64,000 nt of DNA, taken from Streptomyces violens (GTDB taxonomy: Bacteria > Actinomycetota > Actinomycetes > Streptomycetales > Streptomycetaceae). The notes beneath the pieces are model-generated. The model saw only the letters and a list, made by a program, of their open reading frames with translations. It was not told the origin of the DNA and ran no database searches. This document shows positions 52,760-61,228 of the stretch, in pieces. The number at the start of each line of letters is the position of its first letter. The first letter of the stretch is position 1. The translations under genes and the position numbers were made by a program. Location: assembly GCF_000717745.1 (NCBI RefSeq), contig NZ_JOBH01000002.1, positions 62,001 through 126,000 of the forward strand. Reading direction: 5' to 3'.

Positions 52760-53500
52760 ATGATCATCGATCCGACCGCAGCCGCGCCCAAGGTCGTCGA
52801 CCGGGCCACCTGGCAAGCCGAACTGGATGCGCTGCGGACCCGCGAGAAGGCACACACCCGCGAGGGCGACGCGATCGCCGCTGCCCGCCGGCGGCTGCCC
52901 ATGGTGGAGGCGGACCCGGCCATCACGCTGACGGGCCCCAACGGTCCGGTCACGCTGCTGGAGACGTTCGAAGGCCGCCGACAGCTGATCGCCTACTACT
53001 TCATGTGGCACACCGGGCGGCCCGCCGCCGAGCAGTGCGAGGGCTGCACGTTCTTCACCTCGCAGGTGCGTGAGCTGTCGGCGCTGCATTCCCGCGACGT
53101 CACCTACGCCACGTTCTGCCAGGGCCCGTACGAGGAGAGCGTCCGCTACCGCGACTTCATGGGCTGGGACATGCCCTGGTACTCGGCCCAGGACTCCCTG
53201 GACGCGCTGCTGGGCGGCCGGGGGCCCTTCGTGCTGGCGTGCTATCTGCGGCAGGGCGACCGGGTGTTCGAGACGTACTGGACGACAGGCCGCGGCGTCG
53301 AAGCCATGGACAACAACTATGCGTTGCTGGACAGGACGGTCTACGGGCGGCAGGAGGGCTGGGAGGACTCGCCCGCCGGCTGGCCGCAGGGGTGGACGGG
53401 CACGGACGATCCGCTGAGTGCCGACGGCCGTCCGCTCGCCCAGTGGTCACGTCTGAAGGCCGGGTGCTGCTCCGACGACCTCGGCACCACCGAGCACTGA
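52760..53500 (+). CDS. DUF899 (thioredoxin-fold) protein
   Basis: 246 residues. Family marks: VDRATWQAELDALRTREKAH, LLETFEGRRQLIAYYFMW, EQCEGCTFFTSQVRELSALH (CxxC pair), YRDFMGWDMPWYSAQDSLDA and TYWTTGRGVEAMDNNYALLD. DUF899 is a thioredoxin-like fold often controlled by ECF sigma factors; the CxxC may be redox-active. The function is unproven; a role in oxidative or envelope stress is a guess from its regulator. Confidence 0.85.
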   Translation: MIIDPTAAAPKVVDRATWQAELDALRTREKAHTREGDAIAAARRRLPMVEADPAITLTGPNGPVTLLETFEGRRQLIAYYFMWHTGRPAAEQCEGCTFFTSQVRELSALHSRDVTYATFCQGPYEESVRYRDFMGWDMPWYSAQDSLDALLGGRGPFVLACYLRQGDRVFETYWTTGRGVEAMDNNYALLDRTVYGRQEGWEDSPAGWPQGWTGTDDPLSADGRPLAQWSRLKAGCCSDDLGTTEH

Positions 53501-53936
53501 CCACCGCACGCACGTGGGAGCCGCGGAACTCCTTTCGGTGTGATCCGTGACCTCGATCGCCGCTCGGCCGATACTGGGGCCGGGCGGGGTCGATGGTCCC
53601 GCCGTTGCCCATCTCCGCACACTACCTGCGCGCCAAGGGCCCGATGGATCACGGAACACAACGCCGCAGCCGAGCACTGGGACGGCGCGGGACGTTGGGT
53701 CACACGGGGCCTTGCCCGTTCCTCGCCGCGAGTAGTCCGGCCACGCAGGCCGTGCGGCAACCCCGTCACCCGCATGGTGGGCTGATGGGGTCGACGCCGG
53801 ACAGGCAAGATGTGCCACCACGTCGCCTGCCCGGCGTCGGCTGTATGAGGTACGGCGTGACTATCGACGGCAAGCACCTCACTCTGCGCTGACCGCGCGC
53901 CCTCGTTTCGGCGGTGCAAGGGAGGATGCGTCAAGG
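53501..53936. other. Intergenic region with one possible 15-codon ORF
   Basis: 436 bp between convergent DUF899 and amidohydrolase genes. No domain-like coding is visible. One short ORF, 53845-53892, would encode MRYGVTIDGKHLTLR; it has no strong ribosome site and I do not claim it is real. No hairpin with a T run was seen. Confidence 0.4.
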
Positions 53937-55172
53937 TCAGATCGGTGTGCCTCCCTTGATGACGTGCTCCAGGCGCTCCTGCGGCTTGGTCAGGACGGAG
54001 ATGTCCTCCAGCGGGTTGCCGTCGATGACGAGCAGGTCGGCGTGGGCGCCGGTGGCGAGCGTGCCTATCTGGCCTTCCATGCGCAGCAGGCGTGCGGCAG
54101 TTGTGGTGGCGGAGCGGATGAGGTCGGCGTTGGGCTGCACCTGGGCGCGCAGGGTGAACTCGTCGAGCTGATGGTCGTGCATGGGGCCGAGGAGGTCGGA
54201 GCCGTAGACGAGGTTCACGCCTGCGTTGTGTGCCTTCTCCAGCGCGCCGAGCCCGGCTTCCCGCACGTCGTCGATCTTCCGGAACGAGGCTTCGCCCAGG
54301 CCGTGCTGTCGGCCGGCCTCGGCCAGCTTCTCGTAGGTGATGAGCGTGGGGACGAGGAAGGCGTCGTTGTCGAGCAGGAGTTGGATCGTCTCGTCGTCCA
54401 GGAGGTTGCCGTGCTCGACGCAGCGGACGCCGGCGCGCAGGGCGCGGTTGACGCCGCGGGGGTGGTAGGCGTGCACGGTGACGTAGCTGTTGTGGTTGTC
54501 GGCCTCGGTGACGGCCGCGCGGACTTCTTCGTCGGTGTACTGGACGGCGGAGACCTGGTCGTGAGGGGAGGCGACGCCGCCGGAGAGCAGCATCTTCAGG
54601 TGCCGGGCGCCCTTGCGGAACTCGTCGCGGGCGGCGGCGCGCACGGCGTCCACGCCGTCGGCGATCCGGGAGAAGCCGGGCTCGTGCCCGCAGCACGGTG
54701 TGCTGTCGTCGGAGAGCGGGCGCATGTCGCCGTGCCCGCCGGTCTGGGAGAGCGCCTTGCCGCCGTGGACGAGCCGGGGCCCGGGCATCAGCCCCTCGGC
54801 AAGAGCCCGGGTCATGCCGTGATCGGCGCCGCCCACGTCCCGCACGGTGGTGAAGCCGCGGCGCAGCATGCGCCCGGCCTCCTTGAGGGCGCGGACCGTC
54901 GCGTAGCCGGGTGTGTGGGAGGCGCGCTCGATGGGGTCGAGGCTGGTGATCAGGATGTGGACGTGGGCATCGATGAGGCCGGGCAGGACGGTGGCCCCGG
55001 CCGCGTCGAGCACGCGCACCCCGTCGCCGGCGGCCGGGGCGCGGCCGGTGCCGGTGGCGGCGATGCGCCCGTCGGCGACCTCGATCCATGAGACGTCGGT
55101 GAGTTCCCCTTGCTCGGGGTGGAGGAGATGGGCGCCGGTGATGAGCAGGCGAGGGGTGATGGGGGCGGTCAT
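53937..55172 (-). CDS. Amidohydrolase (imidazolonepropionase/prolidase-like)
   Basis: 411 residues from ATG 55172, overlapping the MFS stop by 4 bp. Metal-dependent amidohydrolase motifs: LPGLIDAHVHILITS (HxH), the Lys in GARHLKMLLSGGVASPHDQV, His in VTVHAYHPRG, CVEHGNLLD and Asp in NLVYGSDLLGPMH. It hydrolyses a C-N bond in a cyclic amide or N-acyl substrate. With a co-transcribed transporter and an RpiR regulator nearby it probably degrades an imported nitrogenous compound; which one is unknown. Confidence 0.84.
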   Translation of the reverse strand: MTAPITPRLLITGAHLLHPEQGELTDVSWIEVADGRIAATGTGRAPAAGDGVRVLDAAGATVLPGLIDAHVHILITSLDPIERASHTPGYATVRALKEAGRMLRRGFTTVRDVGGADHGMTRALAEGLMPGPRLVHGGKALSQTGGHGDMRPLSDDSTPCCGHEPGFSRIADGVDAVRAAARDEFRKGARHLKMLLSGGVASPHDQVSAVQYTDEEVRAAVTEADNHNSYVTVHAYHPRGVNRALRAGVRCVEHGNLLDDETIQLLLDNDAFLVPTLITYEKLAEAGRQHGLGEASFRKIDDVREAGLGALEKAHNAGVNLVYGSDLLGPMHDHQLDEFTLRAQVQPNADLIRSATTTAARLLRMEGQIGTLATGAHADLLVIDGNPLEDISVLTKPQERLEHVIKGGTPI

Positions 55173-56587
55173 GCGGTGACACCTTCCAGCTGTTCCAGGC
55201 TGCGTCCGGCGGTCTTCTCGCCGAACGCGACGATCACGGCCACGGCGACGGCGAGGGAGCCGACCAAGGCCAGGAAGACGTTGGTGAAGCCGACGCTCTG
55301 GTACAGGTAGCCGATGGTGATGGGGGCGACGATCGCGCCGATCCGGCCGACGGCGGAGGCTGCGCCCATTCCGGTGGTGCGGATGGCGGTCGGGTAGAGC
55401 TCGGCGGTGTAGGCGTAGTAGACGGCGGCCGAGCCGTTGGTGAAGGCGGCGAGGAAAGCGGAACTGACCAGCAGTGCCGCCTGTCCCTCCGCCAGGGCCA
55501 CGCCGAGGGCGGCCAGGGTGGCGCCGGTGGCGTAGGCGGCGATGAGCCACTTGCGTTCCATGCGTTCGATGAGGGCGCTCGCCACGTAGTAGCCGGGGAT
55601 CTGGGCCAGGGCGGTGACGAGCGCGAAGACGAACGACTTAGTGATCGTGAAGCCCTTGGCCGCCACCAGCATGGCGGGCATCCAGCTGGTGAAGCCGTAG
55701 TTGACGCCGGTGAGGATGAACCACAGCACCCACAGGACGAGCGTGGTGCGGGCCGTTCTTCCCTGCCACAGGGCGGCCAGCTGCCGGGCGACGCCCTGCT
55801 TGGCAGGTGCGACGGCGGGAGCAGCGGCAGCCAGAGTGGGGGCGTCCTCGTCGGTCCGCAGCGCATCCTGTCCATTCGCACCGGCTTCCCGCTCGATCTT
55901 CTCGACGACCTGTGTGGCCTCGGCGATCCGGCCTTGGGCGATCAAGTAGCGCGGGGACTCCGGCAGGCTCTTGCGCCACCACAGCAGCAACAGCACCGGC
56001 GCGGCCGCGAGAACGGCGGCGAAACGCCAGCCCGTCTCGGGGTGCGGGGCGATCACGAGTGGCGCGACGATGCCGGCAAGGACGTATCCGAGGGCGAGGA
56101 AGCCGACTGTGCGGGCGACGAAGCGCCCTCGGTGACGGGCGGGCAGGAACTCGGAGATGTACGGGGCGATCAGGGTCGTCTCCGCGCCGATGCCGACACC
56201 CGACAGGGCCCGCCACACAAAGAGTTCGGCGGTCCCGGACGACGTGGCCATGAGCAGGCTGAACACGCAGAACAGCAGGAGGGCGCACATCATCAGCTGG
56301 CGCCGCCCGAACCGGTCGGCAAGCATGCCCGCGGCCAGCGCGCCGACGAGGTAGCCGAAGAAGAGCGAGGACAGCAGCCAGCCGGCGGTGCCCGCGGTGA
56401 TGCCCCACACCACGATGACCGCGGAGAGCGCGTACCCCATGAGGGCACCGTCAAAGGAGTCGAAGGTGTACCCCAGGCCGCCCTGGAACATCAGGCGGCG
56501 ATGCGGGCGGCCAGGTTCCAGGCGGTCGAGTCTGACCAACAAATCCTGGCCGGCGGCGGTCGAGCGGCCGGTCTCGGAAGTCGTCAC
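55169..56587 (-). CDS. MFS transporter (aromatic-acid/metabolite:H+ symporter type)
   Basis: 472 residues from GTG 56587 (GTGGAGG upstream). Twelve helices; MFS signatures: GALAAGMLADRFGRRQLMMC between helices 2 and 3, ARHRGRFVARTVGFLALGYV, SLPESPRYLIAQGRIAEATQ (family loop), YTAELYPTAIRTTGMGAASA and VGRIGAIVAPITIGYLY. It imports a small acid or similar solute, probably the substrate of the downstream amidohydrolase. First gene of the pair, divergent from the ABM-RpiR genes. Confidence 0.84.
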   Translation of the reverse strand: MTTSETGRSTAAGQDLLVRLDRLEPGRPHRRLMFQGGLGYTFDSFDGALMGYALSAVIVVWGITAGTAGWLLSSLFFGYLVGALAAGMLADRFGRRQLMMCALLLFCVFSLLMATSSGTAELFVWRALSGVGIGAETTLIAPYISEFLPARHRGRFVARTVGFLALGYVLAGIVAPLVIAPHPETGWRFAAVLAAAPVLLLLWWRKSLPESPRYLIAQGRIAEATQVVEKIEREAGANGQDALRTDEDAPTLAAAAPAVAPAKQGVARQLAALWQGRTARTTLVLWVLWFILTGVNYGFTSWMPAMLVAAKGFTITKSFVFALVTALAQIPGYYVASALIERMERKWLIAAYATGATLAALGVALAEGQAALLVSSAFLAAFTNGSAAVYYAYTAELYPTAIRTTGMGAASAVGRIGAIVAPITIGYLYQSVGFTNVFLALVGSLAVAVAVIVAFGEKTAGRSLEQLEGVTA

Positions 56588-56655
56588 AGTGCCTCCACGG
56601 GGAGCGAGGGAGGTGGGGGGCGGGGAGATGGCACGCAACGCTAGATGCACAACGG

Positions 56656-56705
56656 CATCAAAACAACACTTGATGTTCAGGAAGCTTCCTGCAACGCTTG
56701 TTGCA
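56656..56705. promoter_or_regulatory. Three stacked inverted repeats in the MFS/ABM divergent promoter
   Basis: CATCAA-N8-TTGATG (56656-56675), the perfect palindrome CAGGAAGCTTCCTG (56678-56691) and TGCAAC-N4-GTTGCA (56690-56705). The last overlaps the ATG of the ABM gene. The close packing suggests an operator array for the RpiR protein encoded two genes on. Confidence 0.65.
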
Positions 56706-57010
56706 TGAGATTCACGATGCTGACGCTGCGGCCCGCCCCGGGTCGCGTCGAGGACCTGATCGCCCACTACCGCGCGGCCGGCATCCTCGAAGCGTCTGGC
56801 GCCCTCTCCTCTCAGCTCCTCCTCCCCGACGACGAACCCGACAGCGTCGTCGTCACCGCCCTGTGGGCCGACTCCGCCGCGTATACGGCCTGGCAGAATT
56901 CCCCCGAGCGCCTGGAGTTCAGCCGGAGCCTGGCACCCTTCTTCGGCTCCGCCGACAGTGCGCACACCCGGGAATTCCAGGTCACACACGGCCCTCTCCC
57001 GGCGACTTGA
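56705..57010 (+). CDS. ABM-fold (antibiotic biosynthesis monooxygenase-like) protein
   Basis: 101 residues from ATG 56705. Small ferredoxin-like ABM fold: MRFTMLTLRPAPGRVEDLIA, ALSSQLLLPDDEPDSVVVTA, LWADSAAYTAWQNSPERLEF. Members are cofactor-free monooxygenases or simple binding proteins. The stop overlaps a possible TTG start of the next gene; the better start (GTG 57040) is 30 bp on. Probably one transcript with the RpiR gene. Confidence 0.75.
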   Translation: MRFTMLTLRPAPGRVEDLIAHYRAAGILEASGALSSQLLLPDDEPDSVVVTALWADSAAYTAWQNSPERLEFSRSLAPFFGSADSAHTREFQVTHGPLPAT

Positions 57011-57039
57011 CCAACAACAGGACCCACGAGGAGGACGGC

Positions 57040-57873
57040 GTGTCGATCGAGGAATGGCTTGCCGGGCGCGAGGGCCGCGACAGGCTCGGCACGCAGGCCG
57101 AGCGCGTGGTCCATGTCCTCGTAAGGGCGCCGCAGTTCGCCACGTACTCCTCGGCCCGCGAGGTGGCCGAACGGGCCGGGGTAAATGTCTCCACCGTGGT
57201 CCGCACCGCACAACAGCTCGGCTTCGAGGGCTGGACAGACCTCCGACAGGAGCTGCGCGCCCACTACCTCAGCTCCGTGGTCTCCGGCAATCCCGGCCCG
57301 TCTGGTCCCCCGGAAGCAGCCGCCCGGGCGCTCCACCAGGACGCGACCAACGTCACCGCACTGGCCACCGAGGAAAACCTCCAGGCGATCCGAGCCACCG
57401 CCCAGGCCATCAGAACCGCGCGCCGCACCGTGATCGTCAGCTCCGGCAGCGGGGCCGGGCCCGCCCACATCCTCGGCCACCTCGGCACCATCATGGGCTA
57501 CGACATCCAGCTCGCCCTCGGCTCCGCCACTACCCAGGCCGTTCAGATCACTCGGCTCCAGGAGGGCGACTGCCTGCTCGTCCTCAACGTCTGGCGCCTC
57601 ACCCGCGCCCTGCGCGGCCTCACCCGGATGGGCCGCGAACGCGGCGCCACCGTCAGCGTCCTCACGGACCTGCGCTCCTCCCCCCTCGCCGAGGACGCCG
57701 ACCACATGATCCTCACGCCCATCGAGGGCGTGAGGGGCACCGTCTCCCTCACCGCCATGGTCGCCGTCACCCAGGCGATCCTCGGCGAACTCACCGACAC
57801 CAAAACCGGCCGCGCGTCCGGCCAGGTCCAGCAGGCATGGAACGACCTCGACCTCATGGACGACCAGCCGTAG
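57040..57873 (+). CDS. RpiR-family regulator with SIS domain
   Basis: 277 residues from GTG 57040 with GGAGG five bases upstream. N-terminal RpiR HTH: TYSSAREVAERAGVNVSTVV and RTAQQLGFEGWTDLRQELRA. C-terminal SIS (sugar-isomerase) domain: TVIVSSGSGAGPAHILGHLG, LQEGDCLLVLNVWRLTRAL, SVLTDLRSSPLAEDADHMIL. It probably senses a phosphorylated or amino-sugar-like ligand and controls the divergent MFS-amidohydrolase pair over the stacked palindromes. Confidence 0.85.
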   Translation: MSIEEWLAGREGRDRLGTQAERVVHVLVRAPQFATYSSAREVAERAGVNVSTVVRTAQQLGFEGWTDLRQELRAHYLSSVVSGNPGPSGPPEAAARALHQDATNVTALATEENLQAIRATAQAIRTARRTVIVSSGSGAGPAHILGHLGTIMGYDIQLALGSATTQAVQITRLQEGDCLLVLNVWRLTRALRGLTRMGRERGATVSVLTDLRSSPLAEDADHMILTPIEGVRGTVSLTAMVAVTQAILGELTDTKTGRASGQVQQAWNDLDLMDDQP

Positions 57874-58371
57874 CTCAGCGGAAACGGCTCAGACAGCGCG
57901 CGCAATCGACTCGGCGCCGCCGCTGGCGCCCCATGCGGCTATGGCCGCCCCGCCTGTCGCAACCCGATGAGGCCAGCTGAGGCCGTGGTGGAGCCACGCT
58001 GCACCGTAATTGCCAGCCACCCATGGGGCTGCTGACTTGGCGGTCAGCCCGCTCCCCACACACGTCCACGCTCACCGCATTCCCCGCTACGCCAAAGCTG
58101 GACCAACGGGGGAAGATAGGCATCCCCGACCGTTCTCAATCCACTCGACCTTCGCGCTTTTGCATCACCGCAGATCGACGCCTCGCAGTGATGACAGAGT
58201 CAAGCGGCTTTCTGTACCGGTATCACCTGACTCACCAGGTGGGCAGATGTGCTCTTGGGTCATGTGAACGCACGGTGCGCGAGAGCCGAGCGACCCACAA
58301 GTCTTGACAATTACTCCCCGTGTCGCCCCGGAGCCCATGCGCTGAGGCTCCGGGGCCACGCGAGTTGTCGC
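57874..58371. other. Intergenic region, lower GC, with a terminator hairpin near its right end
   Basis: 498 bp with no coding I can support. Base composition is less GC-rich than the neighbours. A TTGACA (58304-58309, plus strand) has no suitable -10. The only clear element is the hairpin at 58325-58356. Confidence 0.5.
58325..58356 (-). terminator. Terminator-like hairpin after the 58372-58737 gene
   Basis: Perfect 11-bp inverted repeat GCCCCGGAGCC (58325-58335) / GGCTCCGGGGC (58346-58356), 10-nt loop, 15 bp beyond the stop of the minus-strand gene. No T run, as is usual for Streptomyces terminators. Confidence 0.65.
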
Positions 58372-58737
58372 TTAGCTCAAGCTCTTCTCGATGGCCTCGA
58401 AGATGTCCGAGTCGGTCTCCTGCTGCCACTGCGGCAGGTCGGGCCAGTCCGCGACATAGCCCGGCTTGGGGTCTTCGAAGTGCTTGTACATCTGAGCCGT
58501 CCAGCACGTCGCCACGAAGCGCCCCTTCTGCTCGCGCGACAGCCGCGAAGCGTGGCCGCCGCTCAGATCGAGGAACTGGCGCACCTGCTCGTACACGGCA
58601 CCAGCCGCTGCACGCTCCCAGTCAGGGGTGTCCTCCCAAGGCGTCACATAGCCGGCCTTCGGCTCGCCGGGGAAGTGCTGGTGAACGCCTGCGATCCACG
58701 CCTCACGGAACAGTCGCGCGCCCTCGGTCTGCGACAT
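58372..58737 (-). CDS. Conserved hypothetical protein with an internal repeat
   Basis: 121 residues from ATG 58737 (GAGAGGGG upstream); an alternative GTG 58755 overlaps the regulator stop by 4 bp. Two halves repeat one motif: FPGEPKAGYVTPWEDTPDWE and FEDPKPGYVADWPDLPQWQQ, each before a helix with acidic turns (GAVYEQV; SDIFEAI). No known domain is claimed. Co-transcribed with the XRE-TPR regulator and followed by a hairpin, so probably part of its function. Confidence 0.65.
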   Translation of the reverse strand: MSQTEGARLFREAWIAGVHQHFPGEPKAGYVTPWEDTPDWERAAAGAVYEQVRQFLDLSGGHASRLSREQKGRFVATCWTAQMYKHFEDPKPGYVADWPDLPQWQQETDSDIFEAIEKSLS

Positions 58738-58751
58738 GCTGGCCCCTCTCG

Positions 58752-60062
58752 TCACGTCGTGCTCAGTGCGCTGATCTCCGCTCCCAGCTCGGCGATCCTC
58801 CGATCCCGGGCCAGGGGGCCGATCACAGCTCGTAGGCCTTGGAGTCTACGGGCGACGTAGCCGGAGGAAGATTCCCGGGCCAGGGTCAGCGCCTCCCGGC
58901 CGTACGTGATCACCTGGTCCGTATCTCGCCTTTTCGCGCCGATCGCTGCGAGGTCGGTGAGCACGGCACCGCGCCGGCGGAAGGACTGCCCCTGAGCGAG
59001 AGCGCCCTGCTTCAGCGCGGTCGTCAGCGCTGTTTCGGCGAGGTCGAGCCGGCCGAGCTGCACGTACCGGGCTCCACGTTCCTCGGCGAGCCGAGAGCCG
59101 TCGAACCTCAGCCAGCCTCCGTTATGCGCAGGGGTGGCGAGGTTCTGCACTTCCTCCGCTTCGTCGAGAGCTCGCTCGCACGCTGTGAGGTCTCCCAGGC
59201 CGGCGAAGGCTTCCGCTTGTACGGCGGCCACCCAGTGGCGTGTGGAGAGGGAGCTGTCTCCGCGCTTGGCGACCCTTTCGGCAGCCGACAGCACGTCTGC
59301 GGCCTCGCGGTACCGGCCTTCGTACACGTCCACATACGCCTGACGGGTCAGCGCGCAGGCCCACAGATCGAAGGCTTTGGCGTCCTTGCTCGCCGACGCG
59401 GCCAGCATGTAGGAAGCCGCTGCGTCGGTGTAGCGGTTCCCGTCGAAGGACAGTTCGCCGGCAAGCTGGAACAGGTCGCCGGCAGCGCTGCACAGTGCCC
59501 GCACTTCTGCATCCGAGCGGTTGGCCAGAGCCCCGTTGAGTGACGTCAGCTGGTCGCGCACGATCGGGTACACCGAACCTTTGGAACGGGCCAGTTGGTA
59601 GACCTGCCAAAGATGACTGTTCATCCGTGCGAAGTCGGCGGAGGCCCCGCGGCGGACTCCCTCGGCCAGGGCCTCAGCCTCATCCAGCGGCAAAGCGGTC
59701 AGGGCGCCGGTTACGGCAATCGCGCGCAGGAATTCGCGTCGGATCATGTCGTCTATGTCCCCAGAGCCGTGGTGATCATCGCTTGATGGCAACCCTGCGG
59801 CTTCCTCAGGAGGCGGTGGCGGCGCCACCAGGACGTCCAGCTCGTCAAGGCCGATGTTCAGCAGCTCCGCCAGCTTCGGCCGAATCGGCGGCTGCGGCGA
59901 AACCTTGTGGTTCTCCCAGCGCTGGACCGTTGTGCGGTCCACGCCGAGCGCGTGGGCAAGTCCTTCCTGACTGTAACCCAGAGCTTTCCGCCGCTTAGCC
60001 AACCCCACTGCGGTTCGCTTCCCCGGCTTGTCCGGGCGTACCCATGCTGCGCAGCCGTGCAT
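58752..60062 (-). CDS. XRE-family regulator with C-terminal TPR domain
   Basis: 436 residues from ATG 60062; GTG 60008 is another possible start. Helix-turn-helix at ~21-60: KALGYSQEGLAHALGVDRTT then VQRWENHKVSP. A Pro-rich linker (VAPPPPPEEA), then IDDMIRREFLRAIAVTGAL (a segment typical of these Streptomyces regulators) and TPR-like helices to the end. It probably senses a peptide or small ligand through the TPRs. Divergent from the DUF6415 gene by 107 bp with TGCATCA repeats. Its place beside the lanthipeptide locus suggests a regulatory link, unproven. Confidence 0.8.
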   Translation of the reverse strand: MHGCAAWVRPDKPGKRTAVGLAKRRKALGYSQEGLAHALGVDRTTVQRWENHKVSPQPPIRPKLAELLNIGLDELDVLVAPPPPPEEAAGLPSSDDHHGSGDIDDMIRREFLRAIAVTGALTALPLDEAEALAEGVRRGASADFARMNSHLWQVYQLARSKGSVYPIVRDQLTSLNGALANRSDAEVRALCSAAGDLFQLAGELSFDGNRYTDAAASYMLAASASKDAKAFDLWACALTRQAYVDVYEGRYREAADVLSAAERVAKRGDSSLSTRHWVAAVQAEAFAGLGDLTACERALDEAEEVQNLATPAHNGGWLRFDGSRLAEERGARYVQLGRLDLAETALTTALKQGALAQGQSFRRRGAVLTDLAAIGAKRRDTDQVITYGREALTLARESSSGYVARRLQGLRAVIGPLARDRRIAELGAEISALSTT

Positions 60063-60075
60063 CAGATCTGCATCA
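60058..60075. promoter_or_regulatory. TGCATCA direct repeats between the XRE and DUF6415 genes
   Basis: TGCATCA at 60058-60064 and 60069-60075, 11 bp apart (one helical turn), with CAGATCTG between. A reversed TTGATGC is at 60087-60093. The first copy covers the XRE start codon. Candidate binding site for the XRE protein. Confidence 0.45.
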
Positions 60076-60169
60076 AGAGTGCCGCATTGATGCCGTGGAG
60101 CGCTGCGCCTTGAAGCGGTTCCCTGGATGTGTCAGCCAAACCGTGGCTCACAGGAAAGGAGGCCGGCAC

Positions 60170-60556
60170 GTGATGGGAAGCCATAAGAGCGCGGTCGAGC
60201 CGCCCACTTCGGAGATCAGGTTGGATGCGCACCAAGAGGTTGACATCGACCTGATCAATACGACCATCGAACTCGCTCTTGTCCCCGGCGTGAGCATGCC
60301 GCCTCGGGACACCGTCGACGGCCGGACGGTGGAACTGCACAAGCACCTTCGGCTGCTGATGGAGGCAGTGGACTTCCGGGCCAAGGAGCGCCCAGCGGTA
60401 CGAGCCCTGTACCGGGTCGCCCACAACCTTCTCGACCTGCAGAAGCGTCCCACCGCAGAGACCACGCACTACCAGGCGTGGGAACACATGCGGAACCTGG
60501 CCACTCTCACCGCCGCATTCCGCGACCTGTTCCTGAAGCGCCCCACCGCCCTGTGA
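60170..60556 (+). CDS. DUF6415-family small protein
   Basis: 128 residues from GTG 60170 with AAAGGAGG seven bases upstream. Helical pattern typical of DUF6415: DIDLINTTIELALVPGVSMP, VELHKHLRLLMEAVDFRAKE, YRVAHNLLDLQKRPTAETTH, MRNLATLTAAFRDLF. These proteins accompany XRE regulators and natural-product genes in Streptomyces; biochemical role unknown. Divergent from the XRE regulator. Confidence 0.65.
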   Translation: MMGSHKSAVEPPTSEIRLDAHQEVDIDLINTTIELALVPGVSMPPRDTVDGRTVELHKHLRLLMEAVDFRAKERPAVRALYRVAHNLLDLQKRPTAETTHYQAWEHMRNLATLTAAFRDLFLKRPTAL

Positions 60557-60661
60557 TCGGCTGATGTACGCGATTCCCCCTCCCTTTGCCGGCTCGCGCT
60601 CGCCGTCGGCGAGAGACTGCACCGTCGGCACACGCCCCCGCCCTCACCCCAGGCACCGCCT

Positions 60662-60907
60662 ATGCCGGAACGGCACCCGGGTGCCGCTGGAGTTGAAACC
60701 CTGCCTCCGCAAGACAGCGTGCACGACTCCTGGGTCGTCGGTCCCCGCTGCAAGCTCTACTGCCGTCGACGAGGCATTCCTGTGATGTGGCTCGGGCCGG
60801 CCAGGACCCCCAAGGGCTGTGGGCACATGTTTGCCTGCGAGACCTGCATCGCTGAGTTGGTCCACATAGTGGATCAGGAACAAGAGGAGCGTTATTCCCT
60901 CCCATAG
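60662..60907 (+). CDS. Cys-rich small hypothetical protein
   Basis: 81 residues. PRCKLYCRRRGIPVMWLGPA, then GCGHMFACETCIAELVHIVD. Five to six Cys plus His could bind zinc. Codon positions are coding-like in this frame, which makes it the most plausible gene between DUF6415 and the methyltransferase. No clear ribosome site. Function unknown. Confidence 0.5.
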   Translation: MPERHPGAAGVETLPPQDSVHDSWVVGPRCKLYCRRRGIPVMWLGPARTPKGCGHMFACETCIAELVHIVDQEQEERYSLP

Positions 60908-61228
60908 CCCCGCCCCCTGCCGGACGTACCGCGGACCGCAGGCTCCCCAATGCCCGGCACCAGGAAACCCGGCAGAGGGCGGCATCAACGCCCACCCTGA
61001 CCCTCCCCACTGATGAGGACAGGACGAGCGGTCAGGGTGGGTCAGGCCACCTGCCTGAGCAACGCGGTGATGCTCCGCCTGAGAGGCGACAGGCTCCGGA
61101 ACTCGGTTGCGCATTCCGGCGCGAGGCAACGCAGAGTCCCTGACGCGCGAGCCCTACCCCACCTGCCGACGCCTCGAAATATCCGCTCAACTCGTGCTCG
61201 GCGCGCAGCGCCGAAGAGGAGACCACAC
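60908..61228. other. Intergenic region before the lanthipeptide methyltransferase gene
   Basis: 321 bp. It contains the 12-bp inverted repeat at 60991-61041 and otherwise no coding I support. It is the likely promoter region of the methyltransferase-precursor-lanB genes, but no clear -35/-10 is visible. Confidence 0.5.
60991..61041. repeat. Perfect 12-bp inverted repeat before the methyltransferase gene
   Basis: CCCACCCTGACC (60991-61002) and GGTCAGGGTGGG (61030-61041), 27-nt loop. It could be a terminator stem of the preceding small gene or a regulatory site about 190 bp before the methyltransferase start. Confidence 0.6.

Noticed and set aside
58304..58309. TTGACA as a vegetative promoter
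   Set aside because: No -10-like sequence at suitable spacing and no gene downstream on that strand.
60564..60785. Open frame overlapping the Cys-rich small gene
   Set aside because: Codon use and composition favour the 60662-60907 frame; this one has no similarity or ribosome site.
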